A DNA stretch of 23,413 nucleotides from Leptospira adleri (GCF_002811985.1 NZ_NPDU01000070.1:1-23413); one strand, 5' to 3'; counted from the stretch's first letter, positions 15,775-22,272 are shown. Notes: generated from the letters alone by a model not told the origin. Translations and numbers: made by a program.

Positions 15775-15919
15775 GCGGTTGAGATTATGAAAAAAAGGAT
15801 TATCGGATTATTTTTTCCGATTTTTTCCGGCGGGAAAAATAGGTTTTGTCGCAAATCGCTATCGGCTAAGAGTACACATATCTTTTTCCGATATTGATTT
15901 TCTGATTAATATAAAGAGC
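15775..15919. promoter_or_regulatory. Divergent control region with repeated TTTTTTCCG(A/G) motifs
   Basis: 145 bp between the leftward portal gene and the rightward virion genes. TTTTTTCCG occurs in tandem (15811-15819 and 15821-15829) and again as CTTTTTCCGATA near 15882-15893. ATCGGA (15802-15807) faces TCCGAT (15816-15821), TATCGG (15860-15865) faces CCGATA (15888-15893), and TTTTTCC (15822-15828) faces GGAAAAA (15833-15839). This looks like a multi-operator region for a phage regulator, but clear -35/-10 pairs are not obvious. Confidence 0.45.
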
Positions 15920-16225
15920 ATGAGTCGAAAATCAATCACCCTGCAAGACATAGGGCGTATTCAATACCAGAATCAATTCACCGTTCCAGGTTCAGAAGTC
16001 CTAAATGATCCCGGAAGACTTTACTACATTACCAACATACACGCGATAGGCGGCTGGACAATTTCCGCAAAAGGAAACAACGCTGATCAAAAACTTACGA
16101 ACTATTCCCGGTCTGGAACAGGAGACTTTCAATTTTTTCTTCCGCTCTGCGTATCCGAAGCTTCCTTTTCAGGAGTGACCGAGGTTTCTGGTTTTTGGGT
16201 GAACGCGTCACCAATGTCTCATTGA
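15920..16225 (+). CDS. Small virion-cluster protein, unknown function
   Basis: A 101-residue protein with beta-strand character (GRLYYITNIHAIGGWTISAKG; DFQFFLPLCVSEASFSGVTEVSGFWVNA). No signal peptide, membrane helix or recognised motif. AAAGAG lies just before the ATG. As the first gene rightward of the divergent control region, ahead of connector genes, it might be a head decoration or joining protein. The short length and beta-rich pattern also suit a capsid cement protein; neither is proven. Confidence 0.6.
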   Translation: MSRKSITLQDIGRIQYQNQFTVPGSEVLNDPGRLYYITNIHAIGGWTISAKGNNADQKLTNYSRSGTGDFQFFLPLCVSEASFSGVTEVSGFWVNASPMSH

Positions 16226-16289
16226 AATGATTTCAAGTACGAACTTAGTAAAGAAAAAGGTTCTCGTACACGGTAAAGGAGGCGATTAC

Positions 16290-16688
16290 ATGGCCTTCCG
16301 AAATACGAAAACCGGAAATGATGTTTTAACTCCAAGAGAAAAGAAAGTTGAATTTGCAAAACATCAAAGAAGTAGAATTCAACATACTTCCGTCCATAGC
16401 GAAAAAGAACAAGCTCTCATAAAAGAAATGACCGCTCGCCACAAGGCTTTTGAAACCGAAGCGCGAGAACAAAGAAAAACGTATGGAGCCGGTCCTAAAC
16501 TTCCAAAACCCGGTATGATAATGCGAGTTTACGCAAAAGGGAAAGCAAATGTCGGAGGGATGCTTGCGAAAGTGAAACAAGTGGCGGAGGACGGTAAAAC
16601 TGTGATTTGCGAACTCACCTCCGGAAAAACGTATTCTCTCCCGATCGATCACCTTGAATTCGCAAAGTCGCAGATCTTCTCCGATTAA
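16290..16688 (+). CDS. Virion-cluster protein with helical N-terminus and SH3/KOW-like C-terminus
   Basis: The frame is open from an ATG at 16227, but the ATG at 16290 is preceded by a near-perfect AAAGGAGG with 7-nt spacing, while 16227 has none; I choose 16290, giving 132 residues. The N-terminal half is charged and helical (about residues 15-65), and the C-terminal half reads as a small five-stranded barrel (PGMIMRVYAKGKANVGGMLAKV followed by GKTVICELTSGKTYSLPIDHLEF), like KOW/SH3 folds. It lies between a small structural gene and the putative connector. The role is unknown; a scaffold, head-joining protein or nucleic-acid-binding accessory is possible. The unusually strong ribosome binding site suggests high production. 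Confidence 0.62.
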   Translation: MAFRNTKTGNDVLTPREKKVEFAKHQRSRIQHTSVHSEKEQALIKEMTARHKAFETEAREQRKTYGAGPKLPKPGMIMRVYAKGKANVGGMLAKVKQVAEDGKTVICELTSGKTYSLPIDHLEFAKSQIFSD

Positions 16689-16771
16689 TACAATCACTCC
16701 TATATTTGATGGGTGAATTTCAAATCAGTAAGCTACTCTAACATTTTAAGAAATCGCAATCGAGAGTTTCG

Positions 16772-17713
16772 ATGAGTCACGGATACGATGGCGACTTAAA
16801 CAAACAAGCCGAGGACTACGAATACCACGATCTGTCCGAGCGAATTTACCCTGAGTTTCATACAAGCGTTCAGTCTCTACCCAGTTGGGGAACATTGATC
16901 CATCCAGACGAGCTTCGCCGAATCATGTTTTTTGGTAACGAACCTCTGATGACAACTCGCGGAACTCAACTCGAAGATTTCCAATTAAAAAACTGGGTCG
17001 ATCAAACGGTGCGCGCGTTTGCAAACGAAATAGATTGGGATATTTATCCAAGACTTTGGAGGAGCAGACCTCTTCCCGGACAAAATGGAAGATATGATTT
17101 AGAACCTCGTTTTGGTAAAATCGAAGATTTTGCAGAATGGGATGATGTTTATGATTATGATTCTTCCAAAGGAATGAATTTTTTTCTAAAACTAAGAAGG
17201 AAGAATCTTTGTCGTCTTCACAGGTGGGTTCTTACATACCCCTTTAACGGATCTACTTTTATTGATCTCACTCAAAAAGCTACGATCCAATACAAAACCG
17301 GAATTCTAAGGGCGGTATATACGAGAGCGCCTTGGGGAAATATGCCGATGCCAACGATGGGAATTCAAGCCTGGCGCGGAATTACGAGTTCCAATGGAAC
17401 CTTACCGGGTGCATACCAAGTGGATTATTCATCTGGTTACGATCATGCTTCGCGAGTGCCAAGAGACTTAAAAGATCAAATTCTTAAATACTTTGCAATA
17501 TGCCTTCTTTCTTCTTACGGAGAAGGAATCATCGGCGGTGTTGCCAACTATTCAACTTCGGTCGGCGTAATCAGTGAGAGTATTGGGACAACCATGTCGG
17601 CAGAAAACGCATTCTATGGAGCGAGAATCAAACAACTGAGTAATGAGCTAAAAGATTGGTGGAAAACAGGTAAACTCAGATACACCGGAATCAGTTTTGG
17701 TGCGCTCGGATAG
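16772..17713 (+). CDS. Putative head-tail connector / neck structural protein
   Basis: A 313-residue protein without a signal peptide. The N-terminal half contains aromatic-rich stretches (RAFANEIDWDIYPRLWRSRP...EWDDVYDYD). The C-terminal part has a helix pair around the segment SVGVISESIGTTMSAENAFYGARIKQL, similar to a recurrent segment (S-x-x-Q-S-x-x-T-T-x-S-A-x-N-x-x-Y-G-A-R-I) that I recall from structural proteins encoded in myovirus neck regions; that recollection could not be checked. GAGAG lies upstream of the ATG. It lies downstream of the divergent region facing the portal gene, consistent with a portal-proximal connector. Function inferred. Confidence 0.55.
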   Translation: MSHGYDGDLNKQAEDYEYHDLSERIYPEFHTSVQSLPSWGTLIHPDELRRIMFFGNEPLMTTRGTQLEDFQLKNWVDQTVRAFANEIDWDIYPRLWRSRPLPGQNGRYDLEPRFGKIEDFAEWDDVYDYDSSKGMNFFLKLRRKNLCRLHRWVLTYPFNGSTFIDLTQKATIQYKTGILRAVYTRAPWGNMPMPTMGIQAWRGITSSNGTLPGAYQVDYSSGYDHASRVPRDLKDQILKYFAICLLSSYGEGIIGGVANYSTSVGVISESIGTTMSAENAFYGARIKQLSNELKDWWKTGKLRYTGISFGALG

Positions 17714-17714
17714 T

Positions 17715-18272
17715 ATGGGAGAATTTAATAAATTGTCGGAAGTAGAAGACAAGGATATGCAAAATTACTTGGGACTCATCGGAACGATTGCTATGATTTT
17801 AACTCAAATCCTAAGATGGGGACTAAAAAAATTCAAAGAAAAAAGAAAACTAAGAAGTTTAAAAAATCTCGAACCGTATCCCGTTACAAGTCCGTATTTT
17901 AGATCGATCAGGGAAGTAACGAGGCTCGATATTTATTTTGATCGAAACCTTACTACAAAGTCTTCGGACACGTTATGCCAAGATCTCATTTCTCTTTATA
18001 CAAAAGCAAAAGAGAACCGTTTAGAATCTATCAAGATTGAATTTGCTCACTATGGCTCGATCAGTTCGGCCGGCAGTTCTGCTTTACAAAAATTCACAGA
18101 TTACGTTTCCGAATTTAACGGAATTCGGTTGGTGATAAAGTTTCCGACGGATTCTCCGGACGCTGTAAAATTATATTTAGATTTGCAAAGGCACAGAGCA
18201 GGTTTCGATTCCGGACGAATCGAATTGTATTTGAACGATTATACAGAATACGTTAAGAATCACGAACTCTAA
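17715..18272 (+). CDS. Membrane-anchored STAS-like domain protein
   Basis: The frame opens at a TTG (17697) inside the previous gene, but the ATG at 17715, 1 nt after the previous stop, is the better start and gives 185 residues. An N-terminal hydrophobic helix (about residues 16-34, LGLIGTIAMILTQILRWGL) is followed by a strongly basic stretch (KKFKEKRKLRS), so the C-terminal domain should be cytoplasmic. That domain (about 70-180) follows the STAS pattern: a strand (IKIEFA), a short 'SISSAGSSAL' helix cap where anti-sigma antagonists have D-S-x-G, a helix, a strand (RLVIKFP) and a final helix. STAS domains bind partners in sigma-factor or transport control. The nucleotide/phosphorylation serine region is only approximately conserved. 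Its place just before the lysis genes is unusual; function unknown. Confidence 0.5.
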   Translation: MGEFNKLSEVEDKDMQNYLGLIGTIAMILTQILRWGLKKFKEKRKLRSLKNLEPYPVTSPYFRSIREVTRLDIYFDRNLTTKSSDTLCQDLISLYTKAKENRLESIKIEFAHYGSISSAGSSALQKFTDYVSEFNGIRLVIKFPTDSPDAVKLYLDLQRHRAGFDSGRIELYLNDYTEYVKNHEL

Positions 18273-18290
18273 GATCTTCCCCGATATACA

Positions 18291-18312
18291 TTTCTCGCAA
18301 ATGATCGAGAAA
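18291..18312 (+). repeat. Hairpin overlapping the start of the lysis enzyme gene
   Basis: TTTCTCG (18291-18297) and CGAGAAA (18306-18312) form a 7-bp stem with an 8-nt loop; the right arm includes the A of the ATG at 18312. It could limit initiation of the lysis enzyme until upstream ribosomes open it. Confidence 0.5.
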
Positions 18313-18992
18313 TGGAATACGAACATTTTATCCCCGCTCTAATCGAAGAAACTAAACACCGCTATCAGTTTTCTCAAGAAAGAAAGAACTGGCCGCAATT
18401 AGATTTCGAAAACAATCACGTATTAATTGGAGTTCGAGGGATTTCGATTGAAAACAACCAAGTTTTTTTGAACGACGATAGTTTCGATCGATTCAACGAC
18501 GTTCTTTTCAATATCCTTCCCGGAGGGAAATCCTGGGGGAGTCGTGTAGTTACGATGGATCCCGGTAAGGTTTCCAAACAAACTCTTCTAAAATACGGAG
18601 TTACCGAAGGAGAAGCGAGAGTAGAGGAGGGTTTGTATTTGGTTAAGATCGGGCTTCATCACGGACATATTGCTTTTAATCAAGCCTCTCAATTTTCTTT
18701 CAGACGAGACGCAAACGGCGATCATGTTTGGAACAACTTAGATCCTCTCTTCAAAGGTTTTATCGGAATCAATATTCACGCGCAAGGTATGGAGAAGGAT
18801 TACGTTGGCGTGAGTTCACTTGGATGTACCGTTACTCGTGCCTATTGGAATCACCCCGAATGGCTATCTCTTATTTCCGTCTTTCAAGGAGCAGAACTAA
18901 AAGCGCGTCAAACGGACCCGAAATTTCCAGGTTTTTGTTATGCACTATTTAATCAAGATTCAGCGAAGAAAATCTTAGATTCTAATATGTGA
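18312..18992 (+). CDS. Probable endolysin with L,D-transpeptidase (YkuD)-like catalytic motif
   Basis: A 226-residue soluble protein without a signal peptide. The central part has GLYLVKIGLHHGH (about 107-119), then GFIGINIHA (His156) and VSSLGCTV (Ser168-Ser169-Leu170-Gly171-Cys172). The spacing of a conserved His about 15 residues before S-x-G-C matches the active site of the YkuD L,D-transpeptidase fold and its phage relatives (compare DUF5675-type), where Cys attacks peptidoglycan cross-links. The first 105 residues are a separate N-terminal region of unknown fold. Position before a holin-like and a spanin-like gene supports an endolysin role in the periplasm, released by the holin. An alternative is a wall-modifying L,D-transpeptidase. 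Start ATG 18312 lies in a small hairpin with a poor Shine-Dalgarno sequence. Confidence 0.6.
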   Translation: MEYEHFIPALIEETKHRYQFSQERKNWPQLDFENNHVLIGVRGISIENNQVFLNDDSFDRFNDVLFNILPGGKSWGSRVVTMDPGKVSKQTLLKYGVTEGEARVEEGLYLVKIGLHHGHIAFNQASQFSFRRDANGDHVWNNLDPLFKGFIGINIHAQGMEKDYVGVSSLGCTVTRAYWNHPEWLSLISVFQGAELKARQTDPKFPGFCYALFNQDSAKKILDSNM

Positions 18993-19033
18993 ACTACCAG
19001 TTCCGATTTTTAGGATCATGCTACTTTTTATGA

Positions 19034-19372
19034 ATGAATCAACCGCTAAATGCCAAAGAGGTTCTAAACATTCAACCGGACTCGCAAGAAGCTCGTGAAT
19101 TAGAATCAAAACTCAAACATTCTATAATAGTAAACAAGAACGTGTTTAGAAGAAGTAACCAATCCTTTTGGCTTGGTCTATTTTTCGTTCTGGTTGGCCT
19201 TTATATTCTCTATACAACTCCGGAACAAAAAATATCCGAAGGTTATGGGGGGGTCAGTGTTCACGGACTTTTTCTTACTTCCGGAATTGTTCTCATGTCT
19301 TGGTTTAAGACCGGTGAAATTCTAAATGCCGTCGGTGAGTTTATCTCAAAAGCGAGGGGAGGGAATCCATGA
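19034..19372 (+). CDS. Putative holin (two membrane segments)
   Basis: A 112-residue protein with a hydrophilic helical N-terminus, basic residues at 35-40, a first membrane segment (about 45-61, FWLGLFFVLVGLYILYT), a short loop, a second segment (about 78-91, GLFLTSGIVLMSWF) and a charged C-terminus. Size and two-segment topology match class II holins, which open the inner membrane at a set time. It lies between the endolysin candidate and the spanin candidate and overlaps the latter as ATGA. No sequence family is recognised; topology and context carry the call. Confidence 0.58.
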   Translation: MNQPLNAKEVLNIQPDSQEARELESKLKHSIIVNKNVFRRSNQSFWLGLFFVLVGLYILYTTPEQKISEGYGGVSVHGLFLTSGIVLMSWFKTGEILNAVGEFISKARGGNP

Positions 19373-19806
19373 AGTTGGCTTTTCTTTTAATCGCTCTCAC
19401 CTTTTTCTATACAGGATGTTTCTCACCTCCGGTAGAACCGGCGTTTGATTTCAAAAAAGAAACTCAAAAAATGAAAGAGAATCAAACAAGTCGGAAAAAG
19501 ACATCGGATCCATCGGAACTAGAACAGATTTGTAACGACAACGAATCCGGTCGAGCGCGAGCTCTCGACGCTTTTCTAAAGCAAAAAGAGGTTTCAGATT
19601 ATTGGAAGAAGGTTGCGGAAGACAGAAAATCGGACGCCGAATTCGGGCGCTCAATTAAAAACTGGATTTCGGTTTTTTTGATCGGGGGAGCGATCTCTTT
19701 ATTTACCGGAATTTTTTTGTATGTCTCCGGATTCGGATCTAAGGCAATCGGTGGAATTTCTAAAATCCTCTCTCTAATTCCCACTAAGAGTTCTCCTCCA
19801 GAGTAA
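19369..19806 (+). CDS. Candidate unimolecular spanin: lipoprotein with C-terminal membrane segment
   Basis: A 145-residue protein starting with a signal peptide and lipobox (FFYTGC, Cys17), a proline-containing then charged periplasmic helix (about 27-95, Lys/Glu-rich, coiled-coil-like), a strong transmembrane helix (about 98-121, WISVFLIGGAISLFTGIFLYV) and a short C-terminal tail. A lipid-anchored N-terminus plus a C-terminal inner-membrane helix is the arrangement of u-spanins such as phage T1 gp11, which join outer and inner membranes to fuse them in the final step of lysis. It overlaps the holin candidate by 4 nt (ATGA), and a strong terminator follows. The periplasmic part is short (about 75 residues), so reach across the periplasm is a question. 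The alternative is an ordinary lipoprotein with a second anchor. Confidence 0.6.
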   Translation: MKLAFLLIALTFFYTGCFSPPVEPAFDFKKETQKMKENQTSRKKTSDPSELEQICNDNESGRARALDAFLKQKEVSDYWKKVAEDRKSDAEFGRSIKNWISVFLIGGAISLFTGIFLYVSGFGSKAIGGISKILSLIPTKSSPPE

Positions 19807-19837
19807 TCATTTCTTTCCTTTCCAACTTACTCGCTCT

Positions 19838-19860
19838 GACCCCGAAAGGGGTCTTTTTTT
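19838..19860 (+). terminator. Rho-independent terminator ending the lysis operon
   Basis: GACCCC (19838-19843), loop GAAA, GGGGTC (19848-19853), followed by seven T residues. A stable GNRA-capped stem, 31 nt after the spanin stop. It marks the end of the late phage genes and the start of the accessory islet. Confidence 0.93.
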
Positions 19861-19926
19861 ATTGACTATTTATCTTTGAATATACGTTATTCTTGAAATA
19901 CCAGTTAGGCGAAATGTTGCAAGAAA

Positions 19927-20823
19927 ATGAATAAGCAACCAAAAAGGCATCACTGGGTTCCTCAATTCTATTTAGAGTATTTTTCATTACCTGAAACTAT
20001 AGGTACGAAAACTCCAGAAATTTGGTGTTTTCAGAAAGGCAATACCGATCAGATTGAATTTACCACCGGAATTCATAATGTCGCTGTAAAAAAGGATTTA
20101 TACTCAATACTCTCAGAGGAAGGTAAGGATACTAAACTGGAGTCTGAATTCTCAGATATAGAAGGTTTAATGAGTCAAATATGGAAAACCTTAGCGTACG
20201 GGAATTCTGATTTCAGTAAATCCAGTTCTTACAAAAAAGGGTTTTCTCTATTTTTAGCATTGATGCTAACTCGCCATCCCAATCGATTATTGGAATGGGA
20301 TTCAATTCACAAAAATATAATTAATTTAGTGGCGGATGCTCATAAAACTTCAAGTGAAGATAAATTAGAAATACGCAACATAGAATATGAATTTGATATC
20401 AAAGATTATGACTTATTTAAAAATCAAGATCAAAAGGACTTAAAGAATAGTTACCTAACACAAATAAAATCGCATACCATGGATCTTACTCAAGAATTGC
20501 TCAAAAAACGATGGTCAATACTTATTAGTGAGGCTCCATTGTTTGTTACAAGTGATAATCCGGTCCTTATCATTAACGATAGAAATATAGGTATAAATAG
20601 ACCAGACACTCAGATTATTTTCCCTATTTCTCCAGCAAGAGCCTTTTTACTTGATAATCTAATCAGTGAACCTCACTGGCAATATTATCCTGTAACTGAA
20701 AACCAAGTTAAAGAACTCAATTACCTTCAATGGGTTTCAGATATTAAATTTCTATTATCTCCGCGTCCAATCATTGAAGTATTAAAAGAAATTCTAATTA
20801 TTAGCAATAATAAACGTGAATAA
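19927..20823 (+). CDS. DUF4238 family protein
   Basis: A 298-residue protein with the DUF4238 hallmarks: N-terminal KRHHWVPQFYLEYFS (the HH-x-x-P-x-F-Y-L-x-x-F motif, residues 7-21), a central helical region with LTRHP, and C-terminal LFVTSDNPVL (about residues 200-209), which is conserved in the family. The biochemical function of the family is not known to me; it is common in accessory and mobile regions, so a defence or toxin-like role is a reasonable guess but not shown. Composition is visibly more AT-rich than the phage genes on the left. A poor ribosome binding site (AAGAAA) precedes the ATG. A TTGACT / CGTTAT pair (19862-19867, 19885-19890) may be its promoter. It lies right after the lysis terminator and between two GTTAGGC sites. 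Confidence 0.82.
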   Translation: MNKQPKRHHWVPQFYLEYFSLPETIGTKTPEIWCFQKGNTDQIEFTTGIHNVAVKKDLYSILSEEGKDTKLESEFSDIEGLMSQIWKTLAYGNSDFSKSSSYKKGFSLFLALMLTRHPNRLLEWDSIHKNIINLVADAHKTSSEDKLEIRNIEYEFDIKDYDLFKNQDQKDLKNSYLTQIKSHTMDLTQELLKKRWSILISEAPLFVTSDNPVLIINDRNIGINRPDTQIIFPISPARAFLLDNLISEPHWQYYPVTENQVKELNYLQWVSDIKFLLSPRPIIEVLKEILIISNNKRE

Positions 20824-20833
20824 GCAACACTGC

Positions 20834-20863
20834 GTCTAACTGCGTCTCCTCGCTTCGTTAGGC
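20834..20863 (+). repeat. attC-like short inverted repeat (GTCTAAC ... GTTAGGC)
   Basis: GTCTAAC (20834-20840) fits RYYYAAC and GTTAGGC (20857-20863) fits GTTRRRY, the outer core boxes of integron attC sites; they pair with one mismatch. Inside, GCG (20842-20844) and CGC (20851-20853) extend the stem around a loop of 6 nt. TGCGTCT is also directly repeated at 20831-20837 and 20841-20847. It begins 10 nt after the DUF4238 stop. It might instead be a lineage-specific intergenic repeat or a weak terminator hairpin. Confidence 0.5.
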
Positions 20864-20910
20864 TCTATTACATACATATTAATTCATAATTTATGTTCTT
20901 GAAAATCAAG

Positions 20911-21282
20911 CTATTCAGTAAAAAGAAAAATTTCAACGGGTTTTTTAAATATTCGCGAAAGCTGTTTTGCCAAATCTTTTGGAATTGATCTCTTCCCAAG
21001 CTCCATAGCCGAGAGATTTTGTCTCGGGATTCCGCCCAACTTTATCCCGAGTTCAGAAAGACTTAATCCAGCTTTCTTTCTGTAGTATTTCATTTTAGAA
21101 CCTGGCTGAAGAAATTCTTTATTTTCTTTGAAAAATTCAGTCTCCTTCCAAGAAATTGATTCCTCTGACTTTTCAATACGAAGCTTCTTACCAAATTCTT
21201 TTTTAAGAGCTTTCAAAAGAGAGGAGGAAATTTCACCTTTAATTGTAACTTCAGTAAGGGGCGTTTTCACCACTGCCTGCAT
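20911..21282 (-). CDS. XRE-type helix-turn-helix regulator (possible antitoxin)
   Basis: A 123-residue protein. Residues 1-40 form a small alpha/beta region (TEVTIKGEISSSLLKALKKEFG), and residues about 60-115 form a Cro/C1-type HTH (PGSKMKYYRKKAGLSLSELGIKLGG, then RQNLSAMELGKRSIPKDLAKQLSRIF). This two-part build resembles antitoxins of type II modules, in which the N-terminal part binds the toxin. GAGG lies 9 nt before the ATG. It is 36 nt downstream of the nucleotidyltransferase gene on the same strand and is probably in one operon with it. No small RelE-like toxin is adjacent on this strand, so if it is an antitoxin its partner would be the nucleotidyltransferase; otherwise it is simply a regulator. 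Confidence 0.65.
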   Translation of the reverse strand: MQAVVKTPLTEVTIKGEISSSLLKALKKEFGKKLRIEKSEESISWKETEFFKENKEFLQPGSKMKYYRKKAGLSLSELGIKLGGIPRQNLSAMELGKRSIPKDLAKQLSRIFKKPVEIFLFTE

Positions 21283-21318
21283 AGAGTATACCTCGATTAA
21301 TAATCAAATTCTTTTTAT

Positions 21319-21870
21319 CTAAGTGATTCTTAATAACTTTTCGAACATTTCAAATGCTTCCTTTCCCAATGGACCTTCTTGAAAACACCATTCTTTGACC
21401 ATTCTCATCTCAAAACGTTGGCTTCTTGCTACTAAAAGAGCCTGATCAAGACATTCTCGTGCATTGAAATGTATATAAGAAGACAGTCTATCCTTTATAC
21501 AATCAGTCGGTGAAAATATTTTTAATATTTTACCTTCAATTTCTTTTTCATCTGGAATGATCTTATAATCATCACCAATTGAGACCGGAGCAGAAAGAAA
21601 TTCAATAAAAAGATGATTGCATTTTGGGTGAACATAATGACGACTCCTTTTATAAAACCCTAATCCTTCCATTACAGATTTTATTTCTGTCGCTTTGGAA
21701 ATAAGCGGTTCAACTAAATCTATATCTCCGGATCGATAAGCACCTCTTGAATAGATTGAAACGACAGCACCGCCGACTAAAACAGATTGAATTCCTTTAT
21801 TAGCCAAATGCCATCCTACAAATTGCCAAAGTCCTTCCTCGTTTACATGAGTCCAGTCAGGTTCATCCAT
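21319..21870 (-). CDS. Nucleotidyltransferase of the MNT/AbiEii-like fold (possible toxin)
   Basis: The frame is open upstream to 21933, but the ATG at 21870 overlaps the preceding wHTH stop by 8 nt (ATGGATGA) and has AAAGGGA upstream, so I choose it: 183 residues. The polymerase-beta nucleotidyltransferase signature is clear: VGGAVVSIYSRGAYRSGDIDLV, with Gly33-Gly34 and the metal-binding Asp49 and Asp51 (h-G-G-x14-D-h-D-h), and a third acidic residue on a later strand (Glu90, HLFIEFL). The remainder is helical (SPTDCIKDRLSSYIHF). Such enzymes transfer nucleotides to RNA or protein and occur as toxins (AbiEii, MenT) or their neutralising partners (MntA). Linked wHTH and HTH genes support a toxin-antitoxin-like module. 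Confidence 0.72.
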   Translation of the reverse strand: MDEPDWTHVNEEGLWQFVGWHLANKGIQSVLVGGAVVSIYSRGAYRSGDIDLVEPLISKATEIKSVMEGLGFYKRSRHYVHPKCNHLFIEFLSAPVSIGDDYKIIPDEKEIEGKILKIFSPTDCIKDRLSSYIHFNARECLDQALLVARSQRFEMRMVKEWCFQEGPLGKEAFEMFEKLLRIT

Positions 21871-22201
21871 AGACAGGCTTTCCCTTTTGTCTTGGTCTTC
21901 TTCGAGTTGAAAAGATAGATTCTTTTTCTTCAAGAGATAAGGAATTGTAAAAAATAGCCAAAATATCTTTGATTGGTTTAACGAAAGGGGACTTTGGATT
22001 AAAAGCGAAAACTCGCGATCGGCCTACATTTTTTGCGACCAGTATTCCAGATCTCTCAAATCGCTCAAGCTGAAGTCGTATTGGTGTGACGGCAGTACCG
22101 TAGTCATTTGCGATCGCAGATGAGTGAATTTCGTTATAGTGGTAAACGTGTAATAGAACTCTTGAAGCCGTCCCATTCCCAAAAATTCCATCAAGGATCA
22201 T
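21863..22201 (-). CDS. Winged-helix DNA-binding protein paired with the nucleotidyltransferase
   Basis: The ATG at 22201 is preferred over an upstream TTG at 22207, giving 112 residues. The N-terminal 80 residues match the small winged-helix family that precedes nucleotidyltransferase genes: ILDGIFGNGTASRVLLHVYHYNEIHSSAIA, then TPIRLQLERFERSGILVAKNVGRSRVFAFNP, that is, helix-turn-helix plus a beta-hairpin wing (GRSRVFAFNP). The C-terminus is basic (RRRPRQKGK). It likely binds its own promoter and perhaps the enzyme. The stop overlaps the nucleotidyltransferase start by 8 nt, so the two proteins are made together. Palindromic sequences lie about 40-70 nt upstream. Confidence 0.7.
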   Translation of the reverse strand: MILDGIFGNGTASRVLLHVYHYNEIHSSAIANDYGTAVTPIRLQLERFERSGILVAKNVGRSRVFAFNPKSPFVKPIKDILAIFYNSLSLEEKESIFSTRRRPRQKGKPVYG

Positions 22202-22235
22202 TTTCAAAACTTAATACATTCTCTTTTTCTTATCA

Positions 22236-22272
22236 ACTAAAATATAGTCCATATTTGCTAATTTTTAGTCAA
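22236..22272 (-). promoter_or_regulatory. Candidate operator/promoter of the wHTH-nucleotidyltransferase operon
   Basis: ACTAAAA (22236-22242) and TTTTAGT (22263-22269) are perfect inverted arms; inside them AAATAT (22240-22245) and ATATTT (22251-22256) form a second palindrome with a 5-bp centre. On the minus strand TTGACT (22272-22267) and TATATT (22246-22241) are present, but their 20-nt spacing is longer than usual. This position and symmetry suit autoregulation by the winged-helix protein. Confidence 0.4.

Larger units (their letters stand above)
19904..20863 (+). mobile_element. Possible integron-like gene cassette carrying the DUF4238 gene
   Basis: GTTAGGC occurs at 19904-19910 and 20857-20863, bracketing a single promoterless-looking gene. 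The right copy is paired with GTCTAAC (20834-20840) in the orientation of R'' and R' boxes of an attC site, 3' of the gene as in a cassette. The unit runs from the G/TT of the left core to the G/TT of the right core. No integron integrase is in the window, and the right hairpin is much shorter than a standard attC (usually above 55 bp), so this is a hypothesis built on the core boxes and layout. Confidence 0.4.

Noticed and set aside
16326..16697. Minus-strand 123-residue frame opposite the SH3-like virion gene
   Set aside because: Phe/Cys/His-rich composition typical of antisense reading; the plus-strand gene has a near-perfect Shine-Dalgarno sequence.
17697..17714. TTG at 17697 as start of the STAS-like gene
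   Set aside because: It lies inside the preceding connector gene; the ATG at 17715, directly after that gene's stop, is a simpler start.
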